64,000 nt of DNA from Dyella thiooxydans (GCF_001641285.1 NZ_CP014841.1:1736001-1800000), one strand, 5' to 3'; shown: positions 7,266-17,055, counted from the first letter of the stretch. The notes: generated by a model not told the origin, from the letters alone. A program made the numbers and translations.

Positions 7266-10001
7266 TCAGAATGCATAACTGAACTCCCCATCCTTCACGC
7301 CCACGCTCGCCTTCTCGATCGGCTTGCCCTCGATCGTGCGGTTGAGGAACTCGCGGCTGATGTCCGGCAGCATCGAGTTGGTGAGGATGGCGTCGATCAT
7401 GCGGCCGCCCGACTCGCTCTCGGTGCAGCGCTCGACCACCAGCTTCACCACGTCATCGCCGTACTCGAACGGGATCTTGTAGCGGCCTTCGATGCGCTTC
7501 TTGATGCGGTTGAGCTGCAGCTTGACGATCTCGCCGAGCATGGTCGGGCTGAGCGGGTAGTACGGGATGGTCACCAGGCGGCCGAGCAAGGCCGGCGGGA
7601 ATATCTTCAGCAGCGGATCGCGCAAGGCCTTGGCCATGCCTTCCGGGTCGGGCATCAGGTCCGGATCGCTGCACATGCTGGCGATCATCTCGGTGCCGGC
7701 ATTGGTGGTGAGCAGGATCAGGGTGTTCTTGAAGTCGATGCGGCGGCCTTCGCCGTCCTCCATCACGCCCTTGTCGAACACCTGGAAGAAGATCTCGTGC
7801 ACGTCCGGGTGGGCCTTCTCCACCTCGTCCAGCAGCACCACCGAATACGGCTTGCGACGCACCGCCTCGGTCAGCACGCCGCCCTCGCCGTAGCCGACGT
7901 AGCCCGGAGGCGCGCCCTTGAGGGTGGAGACCGTGTGCGCCTCCTGGAACTCGCTCATGTTGATGGTGATGACGTTCTGCTCGCCGCCGTACAGCGCCTC
8001 GGCCAGCGCCAGCGCGGTCTCGGTCTTGCCCACGCCGGAGGTGCCGGCGAGCATGAACACGCCGATCGGTTTGTTCGGGTTGTCCAGGCCCGCGCGGCTG
8101 GTCTGGATGCGCTTGGCGATCATCTCCATCGCGTGGTCCTGGCCGATCACCCGCTTGCCCATCAGGCCGGCAAGGTTCATCACCGTTTCCAGCTCGCTCT
8201 TGACCATGCGGCCGACCGGGATGCCGGTCCAGTCCGAGACCACCGCGCCGACCGCGACCATGTCCACGGTCGGGAGGATCAGCGGGTTCTCACCCTGCAG
8301 CTCGGTGAGCTGGGCCTGCAGTTTCTTGAGCTCCTCCAGCGCCGCGGCGCGGGCGGCATCGTCGAACTCGACGGCGGCGGCGGGATCCTCGGCCACGGCG
8401 GTCGCTTCGGCCGAGGCCTCCAGCTTGCTGCCGGTGCCTTCCACCGGCGCGCTGTCGCCGCGCAGCCTGGCGCGGATGGCGAGGATCTGCTCGACCAGCA
8501 CCTTCTCGGCGGCCCAGTCGGCTTCCACCTTCTCCAGACGCTCGCGCTGGGTAGCCAGCTTCTCGTTGACCAGGGCCTCACGCTCGGTCACGTCGACACC
8601 CACGGTCTTCTCGCGGACGATGATCGCCAGCTCGGTCTCCAGCGCCTCGATGCGCTTGCGGGTGTCGTCCACTTCCGGCGGCACCGCGTGCTGGCTGACC
8701 GCGACGCGGGCGCAGGCGGTGTCGAGGAGGCTGACCGCCTTGTCCGGCAGCTGGCGCGCGGGGATGTAGCGATGCGACAGCTTCACCGCCGCCTCCAGCG
8801 CCTCGTCGAGGATCTGCACGCGGTGGTGCTTCTCCATCACGCTGGCCACGCCGCGCATCATCAGGATGCCCTTCTCCTCGCTCGGCTCGTCGACCTGCAC
8901 GGTCTGGAAGCGGCGGGTCAGCGCGGGGTCCTTCTCGATGTGCTTCTTGTACTCGGCGAAGGTGGTGGCGCCGATGGTGCGCAGGGTGCCCCGCGCCAGC
9001 GCCGGCTTGAGCAGGTTGGCCGCGTCGCCGGTGCCGGCGGCACCGCCGGCGCCGACCAGGGTGTGGGTCTCGTCGACGAACAGGATGATCGGCTTCGGGC
9101 TGGCCTGCACTTCCTCGATCACCGAGCGCAGGCGCTGCTCGAACTCGCCCTTCATGCTGGCACCGGCCTGCAGCAGGCCCACGTCCAGCGTGCGCAGCTC
9201 CACGTCCTTCAGCGACGGCGGCACGTCGCCGCGCACGATGCGCTGGGCGAAGCCTTCCACCACCGCGGTCTTGCCGACGCCGGCCTCACCGACCAGGATC
9301 GGGTTGTTCTGCCGACGCCGCATCAGGATGTCCACCACCTGGCGGATCTCGTCGTCGCGGCCGACGATGGGGTCGAGCTTGCCGCTGCGCGCCTGCTCGG
9401 TGAGGTCGACGGTGAACTGGCGCAACGCCTCCTGCTTGCCCATCTGCGCCGGGCCCATCGCGCCGCTGGCTTCGCCGGGTACGGCGCCGCCCATCCTGAA
9501 GCCGTCGGAGGCGGCTTGATTGTTCTCCGGCGAGCCGTCGACCACTTCCTCGAAGCGATCGGTGAGCGTCTCCAGCTTGATCTTCTCGAACTCCTTGGAG
9601 ATGCCCACCAGCACATTGCGCAGGCTGCGCGTCTGCAGGATGCCGACGATCAGGTAGCCGGTGCGCACCTGCGCCTCGCCGAACATCAGCGTGGCGAACA
9701 CCCAGGCGCGCTCGACCGCTTCCTCCACGTTGCTGGAGATGTCCGAAATGCTGGTGGAGCCGCGCGGCAGGCGATCCAGCGCGTCGGTGACGTCGCGCAC
9801 CAGGTTCGACGGATCGAGGTTGAACTGCTTGACGATGTGGTGCAGGTCCGAATCCTGCAGTTGCAGGATCTGGTGGATCCAGTGCACCAGCTCGATGTAC
9901 GGGTTGCCCCGCAGCTTGCAGAAGACGGTGGCGCTCTCGATGCCCCGGTAGGCGATTTTGTTGAGCTTGCCGAAAAGGGCGCTGCGGCTGATGTCGGCCA
10001 T
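7266..10001 (-). CDS. clpV: T6SS AAA+ disaggregase ClpV/TssH
   Basis: 911 residues. N-terminal Clp domain (about 1-155) for recognition of contracted TssC sheath, first AAA+ domain with Walker A GEAGVGKTA at 238-246, a coiled-coil middle domain around 440-590 with low-complexity Ala-rich insert, and second AAA+ domain with GTSGVGKTE near residue 650 and Walker B 'VVLLDEVEKAHPDV'. It refolds and recycles the contracted TssB/TssC sheath in the cytoplasm. The start MADISRSALFGKLNK is the typical ClpV1 N-terminus. It follows tssG by 96 bases in the same operon. Distinguished from ClpB by the N-terminus and context. Confidence 0.96.
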   Translation of the reverse strand: MADISRSALFGKLNKIAYRGIESATVFCKLRGNPYIELVHWIHQILQLQDSDLHHIVKQFNLDPSNLVRDVTDALDRLPRGSTSISDISSNVEEAVERAWVFATLMFGEAQVRTGYLIVGILQTRSLRNVLVGISKEFEKIKLETLTDRFEEVVDGSPENNQAASDGFRMGGAVPGEASGAMGPAQMGKQEALRQFTVDLTEQARSGKLDPIVGRDDEIRQVVDILMRRRQNNPILVGEAGVGKTAVVEGFAQRIVRGDVPPSLKDVELRTLDVGLLQAGASMKGEFEQRLRSVIEEVQASPKPIILFVDETHTLVGAGGAAGTGDAANLLKPALARGTLRTIGATTFAEYKKHIEKDPALTRRFQTVQVDEPSEEKGILMMRGVASVMEKHHRVQILDEALEAAVKLSHRYIPARQLPDKAVSLLDTACARVAVSQHAVPPEVDDTRKRIEALETELAIIVREKTVGVDVTEREALVNEKLATQRERLEKVEADWAAEKVLVEQILAIRARLRGDSAPVEGTGSKLEASAEATAVAEDPAAAVEFDDAARAAALEELKKLQAQLTELQGENPLILPTVDMVAVGAVVSDWTGIPVGRMVKSELETVMNLAGLMGKRVIGQDHAMEMIAKRIQTSRAGLDNPNKPIGVFMLAGTSGVGKTETALALAEALYGGEQNVITINMSEFQEAHTVSTLKGAPPGYVGYGEGGVLTEAVRRKPYSVVLLDEVEKAHPDVHEIFFQVFDKGVMEDGEGRRIDFKNTLILLTTNAGTEMIASMCSDPDLMPDPEGMAKALRDPLLKIFPPALLGRLVTIPYYPLSPTMLGEIVKLQLNRIKKRIEGRYKIPFEYGDDVVKLVVERCTESESGGRMIDAILTNSMLPDISREFLNRTIEGKPIEKASVGVKDGEFSYAF

Positions 10002-10097
10002 GGCGTGGATCCTTGCGAGGTTAGCGGTGGGTGCCCGCGCGCAGGGCGCAGGACAGGAAGCGGAAATCAGTGACGATCGTCGGCATGCGCATCCTCT

Positions 10098-11120
10098 TCA
10101 GCCCGCAGGACGCAGCACGACGTCGTCGGCATCGGTGAGCTGGTCGCGCCGGCCCAGCCAGGTGGTCAGCCCCATGCGGCCGGACTGGCCCAGGCGGGTG
10201 ACCGGCACGTCCTCGCGCCGGAGCACGAGCTGCACGTCCCAGGCCTTTTCCTCGCCGACGTAGGTCCTGACCGCGGCGACGAGCTGCTGCAAGGCCTCCT
10301 CACCCGGGAGGAAGTGACGGAACTGCGCGGCATCGAGCGGCCCGATGCGCAGGCGGAAGCGCTGCTGCGCCTCCCATACCGCATCGCCCAGCACCGCCGT
10401 GCGGCCCAGCCCGGCCACCTGGGGAGACGACCCCAGCCGCAGGTGCGACTCGTCCGGCAGGCGCATCCACTCGGCGACGTACTCCAGCACCCGCACCGGC
10501 ACGCGGAAGAAATCCTGCAGCAGCTGGCGCAGCCCTTCCGGGCTGCGCGCCTGGGTCAGCAGGCGGCCGGCAAAGAAGCGCTTGAAGCGGTCGGGCATCG
10601 CGTCGCGATCGCCGGCATGCGGGGTCGCCAGGCCGACCAGCGCACCGACGTAGGAACCAAAGCGGTCCTGCTTCGGCCGGTCGTACTGCACGGTGGGTTG
10701 CGCATCCGCCCAGGCCCGGTAGAACAGGCTCATCATCCGGTGGTGGAAGATGTCGGCGAACGCACTGAACGTGCGGTCGCGCGCGTTGATCTGGCGATCG
10801 ATGGTGTACTCGGTCAGGTGCAGCGGCAGCGGCGCGTTCGGACCGAACAGGCCGAGGAACAGGCCGTACAGGCGGTGTGGCTGCTCGCCGGAAGCCGGCT
10901 CGAAGCGGTCGAGGCTGCGCGGCGAAAAGGCCAGCGAAGGCGTATGGCGCAGCCGCACCGGATCTTCCGACGGCTTGGTCGACTCGCCCAGTCGCGGCTT
11001 GTCCGGGTGCGCGCACTCGATCCGCCGGACCGCGTCGAAGAAATCGAAGCGTTCCGGCTCGTCCCGCAGCGCCGCGAGCGGCGCTACAGGGTCTGGCGCT
11101 TGCCCAGCTGTGCCGGCCAT
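10098..11120 (-). CDS. tssG: T6SS baseplate subunit TssG
   Basis: 340 residues, starting MAGTAGQAPD at the ATG at 11120, inside the 3' end of tssF (37-base overlap, different frame), which suggests translational coupling. The 'RFDFFDAVRRIE' N-terminal segment and the 'LPLHLTEY' and 'FADIFHHRM' blocks are those of the TssG/ImpH/VasB family. TssG bridges TssF, TssE and TssK in the baseplate wedge. It is followed by clpV. Confidence 0.93.
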   Translation of the reverse strand: MAGTAGQAPDPVAPLAALRDEPERFDFFDAVRRIECAHPDKPRLGESTKPSEDPVRLRHTPSLAFSPRSLDRFEPASGEQPHRLYGLFLGLFGPNAPLPLHLTEYTIDRQINARDRTFSAFADIFHHRMMSLFYRAWADAQPTVQYDRPKQDRFGSYVGALVGLATPHAGDRDAMPDRFKRFFAGRLLTQARSPEGLRQLLQDFFRVPVRVLEYVAEWMRLPDESHLRLGSSPQVAGLGRTAVLGDAVWEAQQRFRLRIGPLDAAQFRHFLPGEEALQQLVAAVRTYVGEEKAWDVQLVLRREDVPVTRLGQSGRMGLTTWLGRRDQLTDADDVVLRPAG

Positions 11121-12967
11121 CGGGCCACCTCGTTGCGTTCCAGGGTGCGCAGCACGGTCTCGGTGAAGGAGTTCACCGAGACGTAGCGCGCGAAGAAGTG
11201 CTGCATCACCGACGCGAGCAGGTAGGCACCGGTGCCCTCGAACGCGCTGTCGTCGCAGGTCAGCGTGATCTCCAGCCCGCGGCCGAAACTGATCGGTCCG
11301 GGCACCGGGATGCGTCGCACGATCGGCGCCGAGCGCACCGACTTCACGCCTTCGATCTGCCGGCGGGCGCCGGAATCGAACTCGTCGCAATACAGCGTGA
11401 GCATCTCGCGCAGCGCGGTGGCACCCTGGTCGGCACCCTCGCCGAGCAGCGAGGTGTAGTTGAGCTGCAGGTGGCTGAGCAGGCGCCAGGCGGTCTCGCC
11501 GGTCGCCGTCGGCGCGCGCGGCTTGGTCGGCCCGGCCACGCAGCGGATCGCCTGCACCGGAGCCCCGGCTTCCATGGTGAAGTCGGTCGTGCCCTTGCCC
11601 ACCGGCATGTGCAACGGCAGATCGCGGTTGGTGCACAGCAACTGCATGCCGATCTGGCGCAGCGAGGTCGAGTAAGGCGCGTCGCGCGCATCGACCAGCG
11701 AGACGAACAGCTCGTGCCCGACGTAACTCGAGCGCGCACCGTGCAGTTGCTGGCGCGAGGAGAGCAGGCGCGGCTCGCGGCGCACCGTGTAGAACGCGGC
11801 GGTGCCGCTGTGCCAGCTGCGCTCGTCGCAGCCGTAGAACGGCTGGAAGCGCAACTCCGGCTCCTGCCGGTCGCCGAAGCCGTCGACCTCGCTGATCGAG
11901 TGGATCTCGAAATCCATCGGCCGGGTGCGATCGGCCAGCACGTGGTATTCGCTCTTGCCGGGCTGCAGGTGGATACGGTCGGCACGACGCGGGAACAGGT
12001 TGATCGCCGGCGTGCAGAACAGCCTGAAGTTGCCCGCATCCACGGCGTTGTGCAGGCGCGGCACGCTGCGGTCCAGCAGCACGTCGATCTCGAATTCGCT
12101 GCCCTGCGCGCGGGCCAGCACCTGGCGCAGGCCGGTGAACTCGGCGAACAGGAAGCGCTCCGGGCAGGCGAAATATTCCTGCAGCAGGCGATAGCCGCTG
12201 AACGAACGCGCCGTGTAGGGAATCAGTGCCTCCTCGTCGGCGAACCCGCGCGGCAGGATCGCCTCGGCCGGGTAACTGGCACTGACCGGACCGCTGGCGC
12301 CGTGGGTCCGCACCAGGTAGCCGACCGCGTTGCCGAGCAACTGCTCGTACAGGCGCTTGGGCAGCTCGTCGGCGCCGGCGATGAAGATCGGCAGCCGGTC
12401 CAGCGCCAGCGCATGGGCCGGCACACCAGCGGTGACACGGAACTTCAGCCGCAGGCCGGCGCGGACCGGCTTGCCCTCGGGGATCGGGATGCCCGCCGCG
12501 GCAACCGCTGCCGGCGTCTCGAAATACTTCGCCTCGGCCAGCTCCAGCGGCCACAGCGTGACGTCGTGCGCGGTACGGTACTCGCAGGCGGTGCGGTCGT
12601 CGCGACCGGTCTGGCTGCGCAGTGCAGTGTGCCGCGCCACGACGTGACCGCCGGCCAGCGCGGACTCCTTCAGGTCCGGCTGCAGCTGCACCACCGCCAT
12701 CGACGGCACCGGGGCGAGGTAGTGCGGGTAGACCATCTCCAGCAGATGCTGGGTGAACACCGGGTACTGCGCGTCGAGCTTGAGCTGCACGCGCGCGGCG
12801 AGGAAGGCGAAGCCCTCCAGCAGGCGCTCGACGTAGGGGTCGGCGCACTCGAAGCCTTCCAGGCCCAGGCGGCCGGCGATCTTCGGGTACTCGCGGGCGA
12901 ACTCGCCGCCCATCTCCCGGACGTGCTGCAGCTCGCGGTTGTAGTAGCGGATCAGGCGGGGGTCCAT
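11084..12967 (-). CDS. tssF: T6SS baseplate subunit TssF
   Basis: 627 residues, normal length. The N-terminus MDPRLIRYYNRELQHVREMG followed by 'EFAREYPKIAGRL' is the hallmark of TssF/ImpG/VasA. Two TssF copies with one TssG form the baseplate wedge core on which the sheath is built. It starts 7 bases after tssE ends and overlaps tssG at its end, consistent with coupled translation of the wedge subunits. Confidence 0.95.
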   Translation of the reverse strand: MDPRLIRYYNRELQHVREMGGEFAREYPKIAGRLGLEGFECADPYVERLLEGFAFLAARVQLKLDAQYPVFTQHLLEMVYPHYLAPVPSMAVVQLQPDLKESALAGGHVVARHTALRSQTGRDDRTACEYRTAHDVTLWPLELAEAKYFETPAAVAAAGIPIPEGKPVRAGLRLKFRVTAGVPAHALALDRLPIFIAGADELPKRLYEQLLGNAVGYLVRTHGASGPVSASYPAEAILPRGFADEEALIPYTARSFSGYRLLQEYFACPERFLFAEFTGLRQVLARAQGSEFEIDVLLDRSVPRLHNAVDAGNFRLFCTPAINLFPRRADRIHLQPGKSEYHVLADRTRPMDFEIHSISEVDGFGDRQEPELRFQPFYGCDERSWHSGTAAFYTVRREPRLLSSRQQLHGARSSYVGHELFVSLVDARDAPYSTSLRQIGMQLLCTNRDLPLHMPVGKGTTDFTMEAGAPVQAIRCVAGPTKPRAPTATGETAWRLLSHLQLNYTSLLGEGADQGATALREMLTLYCDEFDSGARRQIEGVKSVRSAPIVRRIPVPGPISFGRGLEITLTCDDSAFEGTGAYLLASVMQHFFARYVSVNSFTETVLRTLERNEVARWPAQLGKRQTL

Positions 12968-12974
12968 GGCGCGC

Positions 12975-13478
12975 TCAGCCGAAGCCCTCCGAGACGTGGA
13001 AGGTGCCGGTCTCCAAGTCGACCTCGGTCTTCAGATAGAGCTTCAGCGGGATCGGCTGTGCCCACATGTCGGACTCGATGTTGAACACCAGCGACTGGCG
13101 GTCCATGCGATCGGTGTCCATGTTGACCGTAACCTGCAGCGTGCTGGCGATCAGCCGCGGCTCGAACGCCACGATCGCCGCGCGGATCTGCCGCTGCAGC
13201 ACCGCGGCGTCGACGCCGGAAAGCGCCGAGCCGGTGAGATCGGGAATGCCGAAGTTGACCACCGAGCGGGTCACTTCCGGAAAGTCGGCGAGATCCTCGT
13301 CAACGCCGAGGTTCACGCAGTTGAGCAGCCAGGACATATCGCGGGTGACGCACTCGCGCAGCCGGCTGGCGGAGATCACCCGCTTCTCGCGGCTCTCCTC
13401 GCGCTGGCCCGGTTCGTCGTCGGTCAGCCGGTCGAGCAGCGAGGGCTGCAGCCGTTCCTGGGTGGTCAGTTCGGCCAC
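12975..13478 (-). CDS. tssE: T6SS baseplate subunit TssE (gp25-like)
   Basis: 167 residues from a GTG at 13478, chosen because it follows a GGGAGA ribosome binding site and lies just after the tagJ stop; the open frame extends further upstream only through the tagJ coding region. 'QPSLLDRLTDDEPG', 'LRECVTRDMSWLLNCVNL' and 'SVVNFGIPDLTG' are TssE/phage gp25 lysozyme-like baseplate motifs. It connects the baseplate to the first sheath ring. Cotranscribed between tagJ and tssF. Confidence 0.93.
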   Translation of the reverse strand: MAELTTQERLQPSLLDRLTDDEPGQREESREKRVISASRLRECVTRDMSWLLNCVNLGVDEDLADFPEVTRSVVNFGIPDLTGSALSGVDAAVLQRQIRAAIVAFEPRLIASTLQVTVNMDTDRMDRQSLVFNIESDMWAQPIPLKLYLKTEVDLETGTFHVSEGFG

Positions 13479-13491
13479 GGCGGTCTCCCGC

Positions 13492-14289
13492 TCAGTCGTG
13501 GTCGAAGGTGATCGAGCGGACGTCCAGCAGCGGGTAGTCGCCCTCGTCGGTGGCCAGCATGCGCTGTCCTGCACCGATCTGCAGGTCGTGCCCGAGGTCG
13601 ATCCAGTCGGTGCGCCGGCCCAGCGCCAGCGCCGGTTCGGAGGCCGACTCGGCGCCCGGATAGCGACATGGCACGAAGCCGATCGCCTGGCCGCCGTTGG
13701 TCCAGGTGATCTGCACCGGCGACCACACCTTGTCGCGCAGGTCGCTCGGCTCGTCGAACGACAGCGACAGGATGCGCGAGAACGGTGCCCAGGCGTAGCC
13801 GCCCTGGGTGATCACTTCCAGGCACGGACCGAAGCGCGGATCGGCGTCGGCGATCCATTCGAACGGCACGCCGTCGATGCTGCCGGCCGCCATCGGCGCC
13901 TGCTCGAAGGCCTCACCGCGCAACGCCTGCGCCTCGGCGACCCGGCCTTCCGCAGTCAACTTCAATGCCTGCAGCAGCAGGGCGATCCAGGGCTCGGGCT
14001 CGCCGATCATCACCGGCGAGCGCCGCCCCGCCATGACTTCGGCGCGCTGCATCTCGCCGGCCAGCGCCACGCGGTAGGCACCGACCATGAGCGTATTGGC
14101 CGGATCCAGTTCACCGGCCACTTTCAGCTGGTTCTGTGCCCGCTCCCACTGGCCGAGCACGGCCAGCAGCTGAAACATGAAAACGCGGTGCGGCGCATCG
14201 GAAGGATGCGACCGCACCTGGGTGGTGAGGGCCTGCAGCGCCTCGTCCAGCCGGCCGTCCCGGAGCAGGTTTTCCGCGGAATTTTCCAC
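13492..14289 (-). CDS. tagJ: T6SS accessory protein TagJ/ImpE
   Basis: 265 residues. N-terminal short TPR-like helices ('DALQALTTQVRSHPSD'-type, about 10-70) and a C-terminal domain with 'GGYAWAPFSRI' and 'GRRTDWIDLG' blocks typical of ImpE/TagJ. In systems that have it, TagJ binds the N-terminal helix of TssB and assists sheath-ClpV contact. Its presence between hcp and tssE is a known gene order. The stop lies 13 bases before the tssE start. Confidence 0.9.
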   Translation of the reverse strand: MENSAENLLRDGRLDEALQALTTQVRSHPSDAPHRVFMFQLLAVLGQWERAQNQLKVAGELDPANTLMVGAYRVALAGEMQRAEVMAGRRSPVMIGEPEPWIALLLQALKLTAEGRVAEAQALRGEAFEQAPMAAGSIDGVPFEWIADADPRFGPCLEVITQGGYAWAPFSRILSLSFDEPSDLRDKVWSPVQITWTNGGQAIGFVPCRYPGAESASEPALALGRRTDWIDLGHDLQIGAGQRMLATDEGDYPLLDVRSITFDHD

Positions 14290-14337
14290 TTGAAGAACGC
14301 CTTGGTCAGCAGGAAGGACGCGTGCAGGCCCGGGCCG

Positions 14338-14838
14338 TCAGGCCGCGGCCACCGCCTGGATGTCGAAGGTGAAGTCCTTCGAACCGCCCTGCGCGGCACC
14401 CTTGTCGTCCTGCGGCTGGAACGAGTACTTGAACTTGCCGAAGTGCAGGGTGATGTTCTCGGTCAGGCGGTCTTCGCCGCCGCTGCCGCCGGTGGAGTAC
14501 GAGGTGACCAGGATGCCCTCGCTCAGCTCCATCGTGAGGAAGTCGGTCTGCTCGCCGGTGGCGTTGGTGACGTACAGCCAGGCCTGATCGATACGGCCGC
14601 CCGTGCACACCGCGTTGAGCAGCGCGCTGGAGCTGGTGTCGACGTACTTGGTGACGGAGATGTCCTGCACGTGGGCCTTGCCGCCGCTGGCACCGGAGCC
14701 ACCGTGCAGGTCGCCGGTGTTGCTGGCGCCCCACGACCACGCGAGGATCGGAATCTCGCCGGTGTGCTTCTTGTGCTTGGACGAGCCTTCGATCTTGACC
14801 TTGCCCGAGCCGAACTTGATGTGCATGTCGAATGCCAT
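14338..14838 (-). CDS. hcp: T6SS inner-tube protein Hcp/TssD
   Basis: 166 residues, the usual Hcp size. It starts MAFDMHIKFGSGKVKIEG, with the family segments 'GEIPILAWSWG', 'VQDISVTKYVD' and a C-terminal 'NITLHFGKFKYSF'. Hexameric rings stack into the expelled tube, and Hcp can also chaperone small effectors in its lumen. It is separated from tssC by 201 bases with a strong hairpin, unlike the tight spacing elsewhere in the operon. Confidence 0.96.
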   Translation of the reverse strand: MAFDMHIKFGSGKVKIEGSSKHKKHTGEIPILAWSWGASNTGDLHGGSGASGGKAHVQDISVTKYVDTSSSALLNAVCTGGRIDQAWLYVTNATGEQTDFLTMELSEGILVTSYSTGGSGGEDRLTENITLHFGKFKYSFQPQDDKGAAQGGSKDFTFDIQAVAAA

Positions 14839-15006
14839 GGAACCTCTCCTCGATCACCTGTGATGGATGGATGACGCCGTTCGGGAACGCACCCGCACCG
14901 GTCGATCCGTGGTTGCTTGAAGGGAACGTCGCCGGCCTGTGGCCGCCGTGGGCACTGCAGGAAGCGACCGTTCCCCGTCGCATCCATGAACTGCTGCGTG
15001 GCGACG

Positions 15007-15031
15007 CGGCACGGGAACGTCCCGTGCCGCG
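15007..15031. other. Perfect GC-rich hairpin between tssC and hcp
   Basis: GCGGCACGGGA and TCCCGTGCCGC form an 11-bp perfect inverted repeat with a 3-base loop. No U-run follows on either strand, so it is not a clean intrinsic terminator. It could be an mRNA processing or 3'-protecting hairpin that sets the hcp to tssBC ratio; this is inference. Confidence 0.6.
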
Positions 15032-15039
15032 CCGACGGA

Positions 15040-16530
15040 TCAGGCCTTGGCCGCGGACGGCAGGCGCGACACCAGTCGCAGCGAGACGGTGAGCCCCTCT
15101 AGCTGGTAGTGCGGCTTGAGGTAGAACTTGGAGGTGTAGTAGCCGGGAGCTCCCTCGACCTCCTCCACCACCACCTCGGCGGCCGACAGCGGCTTGCGCG
15201 CCTTGGTCTCCTCGCTGGAGTTGGCCGGGTCGCCGTCGACGTAGTTCATGACCCAGTTGGTCAGCCAGCTCTGCATCTGGTCGCGGCTGGAGAACGAGCC
15301 GATCTTGTCGCGCACGATGCACTTCAGGTAATGCGCGAAGCGACTGGCGGCGAACAGGTAAGGCAGGCGGCAGCTCAGCGCGGCGTTGGCGGTGGCGTCC
15401 GGATCGTCGTACTCCTCCGGCTTGGCCAGCGACTGCGCGGCGATGAAGGCGGCCATGTCCGAGTTCTTGCGGTGGACCAGCGGCATCAGGCCCATCTTGT
15501 CCAGTTCGGCCGAGCGGCGGTCGGTGATCGCGATCTCGGTCGGGCACTTCATGTCCACGCCGCCGTCGTCGGTCGGGAACGCATGTACCGGCAGGCCTTC
15601 CACCGCGCCGCCGGACTCGATGCCGCGGATGCGCGAGCACCAGCCGTATTCCTTGAACGAGCGGTTGATGTTCACCGCCATCGCATAGGCCGCGTTCTGC
15701 CAGGTGTACTTGGAGGAGTCGGCACCCGCGGTGTCCTCCTCGAAGTCGAACTCTTCCACCGGATTGGTGGACGCGCCGTAAGGCAGGCGCGCCAGCGTGC
15801 GCGGCATCGCCAGACCGAGGTACTTGGCATCCTCCGATTCGCGCAGCGAACGCCAGGAGGCATAGTCCGGCGTGGAGAAGATCTTGGCCAGGTCGCGCGG
15901 GTTGGACAGCTCGTTCCAGCTCTCCATGCCCATCAGGCTGGAGTTCGCCGCAGCGATGAACGGCGCGTGCGCGGCCGAGGCCACCTGCGCGATGCCGGCC
16001 AGCATCTCCACGTCCGGCGGGCTGTGGTCGAAGTAGTAGTCGCCGACCAGGCAACCATAGGGCTCGCCACCGAGTTGGCCGTACTCTTCCTCGTACACCT
16101 TCTTGAAGATCGGGCTCTGGTCCCAGGCGGTGCCCTTGTAGCGCTTGAGCGTCTTGCCCAGCTCCTTCTTGGAGATGTTCATGACGCGGATCTTCAGCAG
16201 CTGGTCGGTCTCGGTGTTGTTGACCAAGTAGTGTAGGCCGCGCCACGCGCTCTCCAGCTTCTGGAAATCCTCGTGGTGCATGACGTGGTTGAGCTGCTCG
16301 CTGATCTTGCGGTCGAGCTCGGCCACGTAGGCATTGATCGTCTGGGTCACATCGTCCGAGACGATGTCGGCCTTGCTCAGCACCTGCTCGGCGAGCGTGC
16401 GGACGGCGGACTCGACCTCTTCCTTGGCGCGCTCGCTCTTGGGCTTGAACTCCTTGTTGAGCAGCGCGGCGAAATCGCTCGCTTCGGCAGTGGCGGCAGC
16501 GCCCTGTTCGGCCAGTTTCTCGGTTGCCAT
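15040..16530 (-). CDS. tssC: T6SS contractile sheath large subunit TssC (VipB)
   Basis: 496 residues, normal length. Contains the TssC/VipB/EvpB blocks 'AWRGLHYLVNNTETDQLLKI', 'FKKVYEEEYGQLGGEPYG', and the C-terminal 'KPHYQLEGLTVSLRLVSRLP'. With TssB it forms the contractile sheath around the Hcp tube. It lies 6 bases after tssB, so the two are cotranscribed and probably translationally coupled. Confidence 0.97.
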   Translation of the reverse strand: MATEKLAEQGAAATAEASDFAALLNKEFKPKSERAKEEVESAVRTLAEQVLSKADIVSDDVTQTINAYVAELDRKISEQLNHVMHHEDFQKLESAWRGLHYLVNNTETDQLLKIRVMNISKKELGKTLKRYKGTAWDQSPIFKKVYEEEYGQLGGEPYGCLVGDYYFDHSPPDVEMLAGIAQVASAAHAPFIAAANSSLMGMESWNELSNPRDLAKIFSTPDYASWRSLRESEDAKYLGLAMPRTLARLPYGASTNPVEEFDFEEDTAGADSSKYTWQNAAYAMAVNINRSFKEYGWCSRIRGIESGGAVEGLPVHAFPTDDGGVDMKCPTEIAITDRRSAELDKMGLMPLVHRKNSDMAAFIAAQSLAKPEEYDDPDATANAALSCRLPYLFAASRFAHYLKCIVRDKIGSFSSRDQMQSWLTNWVMNYVDGDPANSSEETKARKPLSAAEVVVEEVEGAPGYYTSKFYLKPHYQLEGLTVSLRLVSRLPSAAKA

Positions 16531-16536
16531 GTCTGC

Positions 16537-17055
16537 TTACTCCCCGTCCTTGCCTTCGTCGCCGGGCTTGGGTGCCGACGCCAGTGATTGCAGCAGCGCC
16601 GGGTCGTTGATCGCCTGGGCGATCAGCTTCTCGGCACCGGCCTTGCCGTCCATGTAGGTGGCCAGGTTGGCCAGCTGGGTGCGCGCCTCGAGCAGCTTGG
16701 CGATCGGCGCGACCTTGCGGGCCACCGCGGCCGGCGAGAAGTCGTCCATGCTCTCGAAGGTGATGTCGACGTTGAGGCTGCCCTCGCCGGTGAGCGTGTT
16801 GGGCACCGCGAAGGAAACGCGCGGCTTCATCGACTGCAGGCGCTGGTCGAAATTGTCGACGTCGATCTCGAGTGCCTTGCGGTCCTCGACCGCCGGGAGT
16901 TCGGCGTTGTTGGCACCGGACAGGTCGGACATCACGCCCATCACGAACGGCACCTGCACCTTCTTCTGCGCGCCGTAGACCTCGACGTCGTACTCGATCT
17001 GCACACGCGGCGCGCGGTTTCTCGCGATGAATTTCTGACTGCTTTGCTTGGCCAT
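16537..17055 (-). CDS. tssB: T6SS contractile sheath small subunit TssB (VipA)
   Basis: 172 residues starting MAKQSSQKFIARNRAPRVQI at the ATG at 17055; the longer open frame upstream is not used because this is the conserved family start. 'YGAQKKVQVPFVMGVMSDLSG' region and 'FESMDDFSPAAVA' are characteristic VipA/TssB motifs. It is the first gene of the T6SS operon in this window and pairs with TssC. Confidence 0.96.
   Translation of the reverse strand: MAKQSSQKFIARNRAPRVQIEYDVEVYGAQKKVQVPFVMGVMSDLSGANNAELPAVEDRKALEIDVDNFDQRLQSMKPRVSFAVPNTLTGEGSLNVDITFESMDDFSPAAVARKVAPIAKLLEARTQLANLATYMDGKAGAEKLIAQAINDPALLQSLASAPKPGDEGKDGE

Noticed and set aside
7797..10073. 758-residue open frame on the plus strand opposite clpV
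   Set aside because: It is the antisense shadow of the very clear clpV gene in high-GC DNA, with His/Ala/Arg/Gly-rich nonsense composition and no domain.
10877..14874. Two long plus-strand open frames opposite tssF, tssE and tagJ
   Set aside because: Shadows of well-supported T6SS genes; composition dominated by Arg/Gly/Ala/His and no recognisable motif.
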